Part shown: in pieces, positions 36,061-49,474 of the stretch
Position numbering within the stretch: the stretch's first letter is position 1
Layout of the letters: every line of letters begins with the position of its first letter
Assembly: GCA_009741485.1 (NCBI GenBank)
Contig: CM019237.1
Location: forward strand, 43,983,724 to 44,047,723
Origin: Malurus cyaneus samueli
Taxonomy: Eukaryota > Chordata > Aves > Passeriformes > Maluridae
Direction: 5' to 3'
DNA length: 64,000 nt
The notes under the pieces: generated by a model
Databases searched by the model: none
Told to the model about the DNA's origin: nothing
What the model saw: the letters and a program-made list of their open reading frames with translations, nothing else
Translations under genes and position numbers: made by a program

Positions 36061-38024
36061 AGCCTCCCGAGCTAAACGTCCGCAGCCCTCATCGAGAGTC
36101 CCGCGTCCGGGCAGCTGTGCGCCGCAGCCCCAGCAATGAGGGGAACAAGGTCGCAAGGCTAAGAGTCTTGTCCTGGCAGTGTGGACTCCACGTCGCACTG
36201 AAACATAGGGCTGAGACTTTAGACTCTTTTTGGCCTGCCCGAGTCAAGACACTGGAGGACAATCCAGGGAACGTCCTGACTGCCTCAGCCTGAAGACACC
36301 CTCTCACTTGCCGTGGCCAAGATCCACAGAAACCTAAGGATGCTAACAGCAGCAGGAGTGAGTGGGAGACAGCATAAGTGTCTATAACGTGTCCCGCGCT
36401 CCTGCAACAGGGAGAATGCAAATAAGGAGTCCCACAAAGATACTGCTTACCATGGTGAACAGCACCTGAAGCTCCCCAGGTTGCCACAGCAAACTAAGCC
36501 CAAGGGAAATGCTCCCCTAGCCCTGGAGCTGGCTTTTTCCTGAGCCTGTAAGCAAGGCAAACAAGCACACCCAAAGTGTTACTAGGAGCAGCAGGAGTGA
36601 CCCTATTCTTCCTCACCACCTCACCCCAGCCCTGTGGCTACTGTGCCCAGAGAGGTTAGAGAGATGAAGGAAATTAATTTCCTAAAAACCCAGACGGAAA
36701 AGAGGTGACCTCTTTCTTGCCTCTTCAAAGACCTGGGAGGACCCTAAAGCACGACATTAAGGACATGTAACCAACCTACTGAGGATGCAACACACTGCTG
36801 TTTTAGCTCTTACCAATCCCTCTGGGGCCCAGTTTGGGGACATGATTGCAGGCTTCATTTCAGACGTGTATGGCTCATTCTGGGCTCTCTCCTCTCCTGC
36901 CATGGAGTGACTACCAGGCTGCTAAATCTGTTACCAAATTAGGCTTCTTCTCCCCACCCTCCAGCTTAACAGGCTGTCACAGAAGTTTATACCATGGCTG
37001 GCTAGGAACTTCTTTCTAATTTTAAGTCTAAATGTATTTATAATCCAGATGAGCTTCTAGGAGAATAAATTAGACTTTTTCCCTAGCGTATGTTTTTGAT
37101 GCATGGATGCTGACCCCTCTCAAACTCTCGTTTTAGATTAAACAACTCCACACTCAAAATGGCCACTCACAAGCCTGCTCTGTGTGGGCTGCAGGTCAAC
37201 TCCATCTTTGCTGAAGAGCGGTGTCCAGAGCAGCATCTGCAATGCCAGATGAAGTGGTACCTCACACTTGCTGATCTCTCCAGACAATTCTTTGATAATG
37301 GGGTAAATCTTTGAACTGAGTGTCTTTATTCAGAGCCAAATTGGCAGCACATGGGCAGTGTCCACGCTGTGCATGTCTTCTTTTAATGCTCCAGCTAAGG
37401 GGTGCCTGGTTTACAGCATTCTGGGGCAAAACACTTCTGGGTTTAACTCCCTGTGACTGACAGAATCCCTTTCTTAGCTCCTCACCCACCTTGTCTCTTA
37501 CTTGCTGGTTCCTGTGCTAGCAGCACTCAGTGGGTGACAGGACAATTATGCAGGCCTCTGATCCAGACCATCTGTCCCTTACCTCGTTCTAAGGATGGTG
37601 CTGGGGTATCATCTTTCTGCAGTAGAAGGTAGGTTTTTGCCCCCCTCAAGATCCCTTCTGCTCTTCTCCAAGGAATTGTGATAACCCTGTGGCTCAAAGA
37701 GGAGGGAATGACCTTTCTAAAGTTACAGAGAGTGGCTGGGGGATAGAAAGGAACACTGCTGGTCCTGCAGATATGCAGGGCTGTAAGAGGTGAAGGAGAG
37801 GATGTCAGGGGACTGTTGATGGCCAAGGAGGGCTGGAAGAGGACATATACTCTGGGAGCCACCAGCCCTGTGCTGACATGCTGCATGTCCCCCTGTGGCA
37901 CTACAAAGTGTTGCTCAGGCCCGGTTCAGCAGAACCCAGCAGGACCAGTTGCACCCATGGGCTGGACATCCACACAGCCTGGCTGGGGCTGTGGGGAAAA
38001 GAGCTGGAGAAGGAGGGCGGGGGG

Positions 38025-38215
38025 AGGTTTAAAAATAGTTCCCTTCTCATTTTTGCAGCTGTCATTCATGGGGCACAAGCCAGCCCGAGGCCTCCCAGCT
38101 CCCATACACATTACGCCTTACATAATGGGAGACACGCGGGCATCGCTTCAGGCCGGGAACAGGCATCAGGCTGGGGAACAGGCTGGGATGTGACATTTAC
38201 GCTACCCTGCCAAAG
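38025..38215. promoter_or_regulatory. Candidate distal regulatory element with MEF2 and PAR-bZIP sites
   Basis: TTAAAAATAG at 38029-38038 matches the MEF2 consensus YTAWWWWTAR. TTACATAA at 38118-38125 is the PAR-bZIP core in inverse orientation. The two motifs lie about 80 bp apart in sequence that is otherwise not repetitive. A role as an enhancer of TEF or TOB2 is inference. Confidence 0.3.
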
Positions 38216-40511
38216 CCGATGAACAGCTCCAGGGTGTCCAGGCCCTGAAAACCACCTGTGGGTTGGGGAAGGCAGCTCATGTGGCTGTCAAGGGCAACCC
38301 AGCCACAGCCACAGCCTAGGGAGGAGGCGAGGGAGAGCGGGATGCAACCCAAAGGTGAAGGCTGGCCTCAGTATGGGCTGCTGGTAGAAAGCTGGTCCAG
38401 CCTGCCAAGCCACTGTGGTGTTTCTGGAGCAAACAGCTGTGGAATGGAGTTGGAGGCTGTGGGGAGCTCTGTGGGAAACATCACAGTAGGTTCTGAAGGG
38501 TGAATGTTTGCCAGAGAGGAAGATGTAGCCCCAGGCAGCAGACAAGGAGGGAGGGGTGCAGCGATGGCACAGAGAGGAAGAGAACAGGGATTGCAGAATG
38601 GCCTTCCAGGCAGGGAAGCTGGGAAAGGAAGCACTGGGGGTGTGGGAGGATGGCTCTGGGGAGAGAGGAGGGGGACAGGCGGTGCAAGAAGTGATAGTGC
38701 TGAGGGAAGCTGGTGTGAGAAGGGGGCCAAGTGGATGGGGAGAGTTTTGAGAGGGAGGCAAAGTGGGATGGGGCAGTTCTGGGACTAGTGGGTCTGGGGA
38801 AATGGAGGATGATTGAAGTGCTGGAGGGAAAGCTGAAGGTCCACCAGAGCCACCAGAACTGCCTGTGCTTTTCTGCCACTTCATTGCTGCAGGACAAATG
38901 TTGCAAAGGGCAAAACAACGTTCCATGTTCCCCCGTATCAGCCATGCTGGGGTCAGGTGCTGCTCCCACATGCTTTATTCCTACCTTCCTAAGCCTCCTC
39001 AGCTTGGAAAACTGCTACCTCAGGGAAATTCCAGAGACAAGGGACTGTGCATGTGGCAGCAGGTCAGGAGGACAGAGCTGGGCATCAGTGGGGAGGCCAC
39101 TGCTCTGCACCTGTGAGCCTCCCAGCCTTCCATTTAGAAATGCTTCCAGTCCTCCCACCTTCTGTCCAGGAACTGAGCCATATGTCTGCTCGCTGTAGGA
39201 TCCTCTCTTCTTCCAAAGATCACCGGCTTTCATGCTTTATATGCCAGTAGCCAGACTGCCTTGGGTAAGGCATGAGTCACTGTGGTGCAGTTATTTAAAG
39301 TGTGTCTCCTAAGCATCAGCCACATGCCTGTACTGCGCAGGCTGACAAGGAACATGCAGCTGGACCCCAGAGTTTACACGCAGAGGACCAACAGCTGAAA
39401 GAAAGCCTGAGATCCAGTTAGCTTCTCCCAGAACAAAGGGAAACCTTGGCATTTCTCAGCAGCCCCCGTCAGTGGGGAGAATAATGCAGCTCATCCCAGG
39501 CTCAAACCACACTGGACTATTTCCACATCAACAAACCAACTGTGGTTCACAGGAGGTGACTGTGTTGCCCAGGGGCTAGGCAGATTTGGGGCTGGTTTGG
39601 CAGCCATGCAGTCACCTTCTACACAGGAGGCGTGACCTGGAGCTGCCAGGATCATACAGGGATGGTGCTTGGGTTCTCCTGATGCTGGAACCAAAGCTGC
39701 AGTCCAGTCCTGAAATTTCAGGCATCTATGGACTTCTAACAACTGCTGGAGAAATGGATGCCTCAGCTAGTAAATATTTATGGCGTATTCTAACTACTCC
39801 CTGCTATTTTCCATTAGGGCTGACATCCCAGAGTGGTGAGTGAGTCCCACTGTATTTCCTTCCTGGCTCTGCATCATTCAGCTGGACCTGCTGCAAAGCT
39901 GCTGGCCTATGAATGAGTCCATGCTTGGGGAAACTTGTTCTCCCCCTGCATCCCACTGGCACCAACTGAGATCCTGGGCACACAGAATGTGCTTAGGCCA
40001 GGCCTTGCCATTATGCCCCACTGAGGAGAGGTGATAAATAAGAGTGGCAGGAGGTTTGAGGAGCTGCTGCTGGCCAAGCTGAGGCAAGACCTCAGCATGG
40101 AAAAGGAGATGTCTCTGAGCATGACATCGGCATTCACAGTCAGCATGAGGAGCTAAGAGGGCAGAGTTTGGCAGGGGGACCCTGTGCAGGCCAGCTAGAT
40201 GGAACATCTCACATGTGTATCTTCACAAAAGTGATTTCCTTTGGCCCAGAGCAGAGGCTGCGCCTGTGATCTCCCAGTCTGGGGCAGTGAAAGCTCAGTG
40301 CTGTTCTCACTGGTTGCAGGGCACTGAGCTGCCAGGATGTGTCCACATCTTTTTCTTCCTTCCTGACCAGGCCTCTCAGAGCCAAAACAGCCCTCCCCCA
40401 AAGCCTGGCTGTTTCTGCTGCCTCTTGTACAGGCCTGGACCCAGATTAGCCTCTCAGGGAGGGTCTTTCCACAGGGCTGAGATGCCTCATTGATCCCATG
40501 CAAGATCACTT

Positions 40512-40569
40512 TTTCTCTCCTGTAACATGTCATTTCTCTCCTGTAACATGTCATGTCTCTCCTGTAACT
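40512..40569. repeat. 21-bp tandem repeat, about 2.8 copies
   Basis: Units of 21 bp built on TTTCTCTCCTGTAACATGTCA. The second is nearly identical to the first, and the third has T-to-G near its start and diverges at its end. Confidence 0.9.
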
Positions 40570-42046
40570 TGGCTGAACTTTTCCAAGACAAGCAACAACC
40601 AGATTGTGCCAGGTATGGAAGCTATTGTCCTCTTCACACCCAGCTCCTTCCTGTCTCCCTTCTCTGGCCTGTTGGAAGGCTGCTGTCTCTCTTCCAACTC
40701 TGTCTTTGTGTTATCCCTTGATTTCCCCTCTCTCTATCTCCTTTGTTTGGCTAGACTTTGGTCTTCAGGTTTCTTTTGCTCTGTCCTCTTTCTTATCTTT
40801 CTCTGCCTCTTCTCTTTCTCTCTTCCTTTACCAGTCACTGGAGGCGACTAGCCAAAGGGGCGCTGGAGCTAAAATGTCAATAAAAGAGCCCTCTAACTCC
40901 TACAAACCATGTTAGAATCCCAAAGTCTGTTTCTACCCCAGACTGTGAGCTCCAAGTCCATCTGCAGCTCACACCTCACAGCTAAGCCCTCCTCCCATGC
41001 AGCTGCACTATACCAGACCTCCACTACTTGTTGCTGCAGCTGTAAAAGCGGGGACTGAGACAGCAGGGGAGAGATTGTGGCTGCTACAACATGTGCTTCA
41101 GGCACCAGCTCTCTCACTAAATCTACATCAGGCCCATAGAGGCTGGTATTTCTTACCTGTCTTTTCTCTGCTGATTGAAGTCCAATTGCTGCAGGCCCCT
41201 CCAGGTCTTGAGACCTTCACTGCAAATGGGACACACTTAGGAGCTCTGTAGAGTCCACTCTGACTGCCAGGTAATGAGAACCAAGCTTCTCTCTCAGGTT
41301 TCTCCCTTCACTATGAAAGCATCTCTTCATCACCTTAATTAGAGGATGTGGAGATGGCTCATGAAAGAGAGCAACAGTTGCAAAGTCATGTAAGGCATTA
41401 AGAAGTATCTACCTGAGGAACAGTAGGGCTTTGGGATTCTTCTTCCCATTGATGATATTGTTACCCTAATCTGAAGAACACCACACTGAACTATGAGACT
41501 GTCTGCAGCCAGTAGGTATTAAGTATTAGGCCAGAGAAAACCACTTCTGCTGGAATTGGCAGAGCCAGCACTGGATGGCTCTGATCCGATGCTCAGGCTG
41601 GATGGTGGGTAGCCGGGAGCTGCTTTCAGGCAGGATGCTAACCTGATACTTTGACAACAATGTCTGCAATTAAGTCCTGTTTTGTAATAGCAGAGCTGTG
41701 AATTGCAGCTTCCCAGCTAAATTGCACTTGAGTAATACTCTCATGACTTGACTATCTCCGCAACATTTTAATTAGTCATTTCTGACTTCCCTACCACGAT
41801 GTGGTATTAGCACAAAATTATTGTTATTAGTACAAAATGGCTACCCTGACACCCACTGTCACACAATTCTTTTCAAGATGGGGCAGCATTTCAGCAGAAG
41901 TGGGTGGTCTTGAAGATGTTTTTGAAGCCATTGGGGGAAAGAAGCATCAGCATAATGGATGCAGACCCAAGAGCAGACTTTTTCACTCCTTTGCAGCCCA
42001 CTGAGGGACACCCAAGAGCCATAATGCTCCCACAAAGGTCAGCTCT

Positions 42047-42082
42047 GCAGTAGAAGTGGATATAGCAGCAGAAGTGGATATA
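42047..42082. repeat. 18-bp tandem duplication
   Basis: GCAGTAGAAGTGGATATA followed directly by GCAGCAGAAGTGGATATA, one mismatch. Confidence 0.9.
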
Positions 42083-45000
42083 GCCCTGGGGAAGAACAGC
42101 AAGAACAGGAGCTTGGGATGGAAAAGATTCTGAGGGCCCATGCATCCTGACTACTCCATGAGCATACGCAAGCAGAGCAGGATCTATACTCCTTATTTAC
42201 ACAGAGCACTGTAGGAGTAGTTTGTAGTCACAGGTAACACAGCACGATGAACATAAAAACCCGCCTCCCTTTTTGGCTCAAGCAGTTAGCCCATACTCAG
42301 TGTTTCCATTAGCAAGCAAACTGAATGATGACATTAGGTAGTTTGACATAATCCTGTTTGCCTACAAAGAAGGTACAGACTCCTGCTTCTGTAAGCACAG
42401 CAGGAGTCAAACTGCATCAACAGCTTCTTTGGTAATAGCTCTAAGCCTCTTTTTAACCAGTTCCTCAAGCTGCTTGGAGAAAGCTCCTCAAGCTCCTGCT
42501 GCATGTCAAGTTGCACGTTCCTCACTGCACCACCTGTACACTTCTAGACAGTTTCCACCACTCTTCAGCCTCCTGTCTCCTCCCTTCCATCTTCCATCTG
42601 TAGCTTTGCTTTAGGATCAGTAATTCTCAAGTGCCTCAGGCCATTTGTGCTAGACACAGTGCAGGAATTTGGTAAGACAGAGCTGCTTTCATCAGACAAT
42701 GACATTTATTCCCCTCTCTCATCATGTTGCATCAATATGAGTGACATGTAAATGTCCTGTGACCACTTTGCTTCTGATTAAGCACTTTTGGGGTTTCATG
42801 AGTTTTTCTTCTGCTGTAAACTGGTAGCCACAGCTATAGTCACTGCTGTAATCCCAAGATAATTTTGGACATCCTGGGTGGGGTGGCAGAGCCAAATGCA
42901 GTTGCGACATCCTTCAAAGGTTGAAGGTTGTTTTGGAGACTTCTGCAAAGCAACAACACACCTTGCAAAACCTATCATCCCAGCTGGTCAGCAAAGACTG
43001 GTCTCAACAAGCTGTTCCAAATGCACTCCCCTCATCTCCAGCCACGCTTCTGCAATCCTCACATCTGCCACCTGCTCCATCATTAGCTCTTGAGCCACAG
43101 CCAAAGACTGTGGCAACACCTGAGCTACTAAATAGGCTATTGCAGCAGTGGTAGCAGAGTGGGGATGCCGCTGCCAGCCAAGCCAACAGCTCCAAGATGA
43201 GCCAGTGTGCAGCCAGTGTTCCCACCGTGCAACACCGTGACCAGCTCCTGCAGCTACATGCTGGGGCCGATGTTTTTGGAAATGCTGTTTCACTGTATGG
43301 AGGGTAGCTGTTGCCAGACAGGCAAGGCATGTGTGGGAAGTGGAGAAGACCAGGAAGAGCTGTGATGGGGAAGAAAAGAGAATCAACTGCTTACAGGTGA
43401 ATGGTATAAGAGGATGGCTCCAGCAGGAGGCAAAGGTATATCTGGGAGAGATAGGGCTGCTCACTGATGGCACAACTCTCCCTTGCATCCTACTACTGGC
43501 TGCTGTTTGCTTCTAGCATGCTAGGATTCTAGGTTTGCTCAGTGTTTAGGGTAAAGAATCCATTGGAACAAGGAAGACAGAGTGGTGAGGCAGAGGAGAA
43601 GGCTAGGGCTTTGAAGAAGGATGCTTCCCAAGTCCCTCAGGTGGATGAGCTCCGACCTGGGGAGTGCAGCACCCATAGTGGCATTAGCTGGTGTCATATC
43701 CAGAGGGCTGGAAAACCTTCCCATACCCTTGGGGTCTCCCTGAAGCTTTTGGCACCATGTACATGTAACAGCAAACGTTACAGAGGTGCAGTTGCATCTG
43801 TTCACCTTCCTTTCTACTCCACGTGGTGAACCGAGTAGAATCACCAGAATCATCAGATCCACAGAGCAGAGCAGACAAACTCATCTGTGGGCCAGTTTGA
43901 GTGTTTAACTCCCTGAGGTTAGACCTGCTTTTCTTGGCAAGGTGTGAAGAGGCCAGCATTCACCCAACATGAGAGGGAGCTTTGGCAGGGCAGGCTACAG
44001 GCAGGAGTGAAGACAGCTACACCCCTGGGTAAGAGCCTTTTAAGTATTTGTGAGGTGGACAGCCATAGCCCTGAAGCCTGCTTTGCTGGTGGAAGACACT
44101 AGAAAGCCAGCCCCTGTCACCACCAAGATGAGTAAGATCCTGCCAAGTGACAATTACCTCCAGGAGGAAATGTGGCTCCCTCCAGGAGCAACAATTACCA
44201 TTTCCCCCACCAGTATTTCCAGGTGAAGAGAGTGGCTTCACCAGGTACAGGACCAGAAAGGCTCTCTGTGCATTTGGTGGGCAGAGGAACAGCAGAGCCT
44301 GCTGTGGAGACCCTTTCTGTCTGCAGACTTTGCAGGGAGAGAGGATAACATTACAGACAGTGAAATAGATGGGGGCCCTTGCTGTTTGTACCTTCCTCAA
44401 CAGATTTGTATCACAGAAAAACACTAGGGAAGGGTTTGTTGGGGATTTTTGTGAGGTCAGAGCCAGCGCCCTGTTCCCAATTCTGTCAAGGTTAACAAGC
44501 ATCACCAGATAATTTTTTTTTGTCAAACAGGCAAACACAGTGACATCCCTTTCCTTTGCCCTTTTACCTTACAGGCTGTGGAAACCAATCTCCAGCCATT
44601 TGTGGGAAGCTATGTCACACCACTGAGGCGACATGGTCTTCTCTGGTGGAGCGCTGTGGTCTGGCTTTTGTGGCTTCCTCATGGGGCCATCCCCACCAGC
44701 TCTTGCAGCCCTACAAGGGCACAGCAGCTCTGGAGAAGATACTTGTGCAATTTTGCAGTACACTTCAGATATGTTAAAGGAAGATATGCAGCTCCAACTG
44801 GTTCCAAACTATGAAGCTCTACTCACCAGGCAAGGGAAGGGTCAGTAAACAGTTACTAACACAGGCCTCCACTTCCTAGTGGAATGCTTTGAAGATTGCT
44901 ATTGTAGCCCTCAGATGACCTCATTCAACCAATTAATTCCACTTTCCAGGAAAGTTCCATCACAGGTAGAGATCAGTCAGGTGCTGTTGGAAGACCCACA

Positions 45001-48000
45001 GGTCTTAGCAGTTACTCCATGCACTCAGAGGAGTCAATAATCCTATCTATGGCAACCCATAATATAAAACACTGGAGTCATGTTTGGATGCACTTCGGTC
45101 CTTTCATAGCATTTTAAGGTGCACACCGGGAAGCCTGGAGTTGTTTTTTAACAAATGAAAAGTAGCAAAATCTTTTCAGCTGTGGTGTTGTCTTTGTTCA
45201 CAGAGATGGGCTCAATGGCTTTCTCCTGCAATAAATACTGGCCTCAAATGGCTGATGGAGTACCTGCTGGTTGCATGCTACATTATTCTCTGCTTGCTAT
45301 AGAGCTATTGTTGTCCCCACTCTCACCTCATTGACTTTGGGAAGGTTTCTACTTAAGTTCAGTGACTGGTCAAAAATTTCTATAAGTATCTACATGAAGG
45401 AAAATAGGATTTTTTCAAAGAGCAATGTACCTTTGGAGAAGACAAAAACTCCAAGATTAAAAATAAAGCCTTATCAGCATAAAATAATCTTTAGCTGGCT
45501 TTGACTGGTTATTCTCAATGATCAAGTTGCTCATTTGAAGAACCAAGTGATGCCTCTATTGCATGGTTTTATACTCATGATCTGTGGTGTGATTTATAAT
45601 CTAGGACATATGACATTTTCTTCATTTGTGTTTCTAAAAATCAGCAATTTGTGGTTCCCTATGCTGATGTGTTAGCACGTAGGCTGTGGGTTATAGAATC
45701 CAATGCCTTGTCCAACAGTGACAGCTTACACTGCTCTCCTCAGCAGAGCAGAGCACCTTTGGCTCTACCTTGGAACATCACAACCCACCTGTGCTCTTTC
45801 TGGTCTTGTCTTGTTAAATCCGATTTTGTCTGGGTTTGTCAAGCCCTTTTCCTTCCTCAGTGGAGGCTGGCAGTATCATGGCAGCGAGAAATAAGCTGTC
45901 TTCCCCAGCATGTCTCTGTTCCATGCCTTTGCATCACCTCCTTTTCCATTCAGAGCAGCTCCCAGTGAGGGCAAGATCAGTGTGAGGCAGCAGAAGAGGC
46001 CGATGGGTGCTGGCCCAGTGCTTCTGCTCCCTGTGAAGTGAAGCTATGGCACAGGCAGGGACAGAGCATGACCTTGGTAGATTTTGGAAAGGTGCCCGAG
46101 GCCTGCTGTGACGCCACTCACGCCTCTGTGGGAGCCCACAGCAGCACGTGTTGACACTGAACCCAACCACAGGAAGATCAGGAAATGCAAGAATGCCTGT
46201 TGCTGAGGGAGGCTGGACTTGGCCCTTGTGTGAATTTGCTGAGCTCGGCAACCTAGGCCTGTGAAAGAAGCATTTCCTGCTTCATTGCCCATTGCCCTCC
46301 CTATGCATCACCCTGTGTGGGTCATTTCAGGTTCATTTTTTTCTGATGAAAGCCCCAGCTGCACCTTCTGCAAGCAGATTCTGGCTGATTCACTTGAAGG
46401 AAAACTTTGTCCTTGGTGGAAACACCCTGCCAAGTGGGAGGGACACACTCCCTCCTGAGGATCTGCTTCCTTCAGCAGTCAAACTGCCAGCAGTGAGAGG
46501 CCAACAAAAATAAGCACAAATGCACCCCCTTAATTAGGTCTCAGCAACTGCAGAATAACATGAGGACTCCGTTTGTCTCCTCTGCATTTGGTGAAAAGGG
46601 AACAAGCTCCCCCCCACTTTCACCTGAACCATTCCCTGCCCCTCCTCAAAGCAAAGACGCAAAATTTAACCCTGACCCTTCTTCACAGAGATCCTCTTTT
46701 CCTACCTCGCTCCAGTGCCTTTGAGGGTTTCTTAGGGAAGAAAAAAGAACACATTTCTTCCTGACACACACACATACCATGCTGTAGTCACTTTTGCCAC
46801 TAGCAATAGCCACATGCAAAATGTGCCCTTCATTGACCAGTACAACTCAAAAGTGCTGTCTGCCAGATGGGGCTTATCCTTCAGCGGGGCATCTTGGAGA
46901 TGGAGGGTGAAAGGTTCATTCCTCAGCAGCTTTATAAAAAGATCAAGTTTCTGGAGGTAACAATGCAGGCAGCAATGGGAGGACACTGGAAGAACAGCTC
47001 AGCAAGGCTGGGGTGAACATGTTCCTGGCCGTGTTTGAATTGGAGGCCTGCCACAGAATCCAAAGGAAAAAGCGAAAGGTTTTGGAGGCAGCTAACCTTG
47101 GCCCCAGCCTGCTGCTGGGCTTGTGCCTGTGCTCTGGTGAAGGACACCTGGGGGTGGAAAGACCTGTCTGTCGTTTTGTGGCCATGGCGTCAACCTTGCC
47201 CCTCACACCCGCTGGGGCCATGGGCAGTGCTGTGGCTGTAGCCATGTGAGCACGGAGCAGGTGGCATTGGGAGAAAATCTCCTCAGAGATGCCAAGGACT
47301 CAGCGGGTCCTGGCCCCACCACTAGTGGTGTTTTTCCACCTCTCAATCCCGGCGTGTCGGCAAGTGCTGGGGCACAAGGAGGCACCTGCTGTTGGCGGCA
47401 CCCGTGCCATGTGTTATTCAATCCAAATAATCCCAAATCTCCAGGAGGCTCTGGGGTAGCAGGAGAGCCTCTCCTGCTGAACTAAACTCGGGATATTTTG
47501 CTGGGCCTGCATTTTAAACAGTCCAGAGAACAGCTTTTCATGCTTGCATAAGGCTGCCCTCTGAGCACCAGCCCCCTCCCACTCCCCAAACAGCCCAATT
47601 CCAGTCACAACTACTGCTGCTGTCACAGACTGAGAAGCCCAAGGCTGAAGTGTGGCATTTTCTACCAGAGCTGTCTCCTCCTTTCAGGTGAGAGCCCGCC
47701 TTCAAGTGACTCAAGTTACAAGTTTCTTTCTTAATAATGGAATCCCCTATGATGAGTGTCTAAACAATACCCTTACGCCCCTCGCTTTGGAGGTTTTGGA
47801 AGACAAGTCCCATCTTGCTGTCATGTTTTCCTGGAGCATGCTAGTCCTGGACCGATTTGGTCACTGTTCGAACATCCAGCAAACGCTCCCACAGCCAAGC
47901 ACTAACTCGCATTGGCCGAATACAGGGCTCCAGCAGCTCCCCTCTCAAGGCTGATGGAAGGCACAGCCTGTCCCTGCACACTGCACTATGGAAGGTTCAG

Positions 48001-49474
48001 CTCTCTACACTATTCCTGCTCCCTGAGACAGCACAGTGACAAATACCTCGGGAGGAACAAGGCTATACTAAACCTCTTCCCTAATCCCTGCCCAGGCTGT
48101 GGAGCTATCAGCTGTAAGCCAACTCCAGGCCCAACCTGTGCCCAAAAAGGGAAAGGCTCTATGCCTTCCTGCGTCACAACTGAACAAATGCAGGGCAAGG
48201 ATCAGGAAGGCACATAGTTGCCCTCTATTTTCCATTTCCAAAAACATGTCTAAGGGCAAGTGTTTGTGCGTGCTTTAGATAAATGATTACAAGGGGTTTG
48301 AGACACAAAGGGGAAAAAATAGTGTTGTTGCTTAGCGGAGTGTGACAGTCACATGGCATATAGCAAGCATGAATAGCAGCCCATCTCCTGGGACTCACAA
48401 AATCAAGGGCACAGTGAGCTCTTCCAGGAAGAAATTTAGGCTAGACGGTCTGAGGGGGCATGAGTAAGGATGCCAGTGGGAGTCAGCTCCAGGTCCTCGT
48501 TTGGTTTCCTCAAGGACATTCAGAGCAGCTCCCTTCAACAGCTTTTTAAGGAGGCAGCATGGGGAACTGTGAGGCACCCCTCAAACAGGAGGCAGCAGGG
48601 GCATGGTGGGCTGGGGAAGCTGGGTCACAAAGCCATCAGCACACGTGAGACATGACAGGCATTTCAGCACCTTCCCCAACCATCTCATCCCCTTTTGCTG
48701 AAAAAGGAGATGCTCCCTCAAACAGAAATTCTGATTGAAGCTGAGCAGTGAGAGGTTAGAAAGAAACAAAATCAGACCTTCATCATTGCTGCATGTTCTT
48801 ATATTGAGCCTTAAGCCCACCCCATATGGGAAGTCACCTCGGATGAACGTTCATAGGATGGACAGCTGCACATACGCCTTGATGCTCCCTTAGCTCTGCA
48901 AGTACCCCAGACACACCAGGATAAACACAAGCTGCTTAGTGCAGAGGAAAGAAATCAATCCAAAACCAGTACCCTCTCTGCAGGAAGCACTGCCTAGGGG
49001 AGCTTCATCTACTCTCTGCAGTGACAGCAGAGGGCTCCCAGGTGATGGTCCTAGCGAGCTGCCACAAAACTTGGGTGTATTTTACAAACTCTGCTGCTTG
49101 ACTGAAGGCCCCTAAAGCACCATACACCAAAGGCAGCCTGCTCCCTCCTCTCCCCTGGGAAAGAGAGGCAGCTCTCCCCGCTCCCCAGGGAGCTGAATCA
49201 TGGCAGAACCAGGGATGGCCAGGCACATCGCCACTTTTTCCTATGTGCTGCTATTCTTGGCAGAGGCAGGTCACTGAGACAGCTGTCCTGGCCCTGTTGC
49301 ACAATCCTGGGCAATCCTAATGCTGTGACACCTCCACTGAGCACACCCCAAACCAAAACCTTGTCTGTGAGGCTGACACTGAGCACCAGTTCATCAGAAG
49401 GTGGCCACATCCCTCCTTATCCAAAAACAGGTATGGCAGAGGTGTTCCCTCTGCACTGAGCACACACCACACAA

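Larger units (their letters stand above)
36061..49474. other. Non-coding interval between the isolated CpG island and the TOB2 3' end
   Basis: Moderately GC-rich DNA with many open frames of 60-230 codons on both strands. None shows a domain, a codon pattern or splice structure I can support. It includes a candidate regulatory element near 38.1 kb and two small tandem duplications, listed separately. No tRNA, snoRNA or transposon was recognised. Confidence 0.55.

Noticed and set aside
36980..37060. Possible ancient CR1 fragment (TTCTTTCTAATTTTAAG)
   Set aside because: The resemblance to the CR1 interior is too short and diverged to call by eye.
38288..38971. 227-codon Pro/Ser-rich open frame on the minus strand
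   Set aside because: Low complexity, several overlapping frames of similar length, no domain and no splice or promoter signal.
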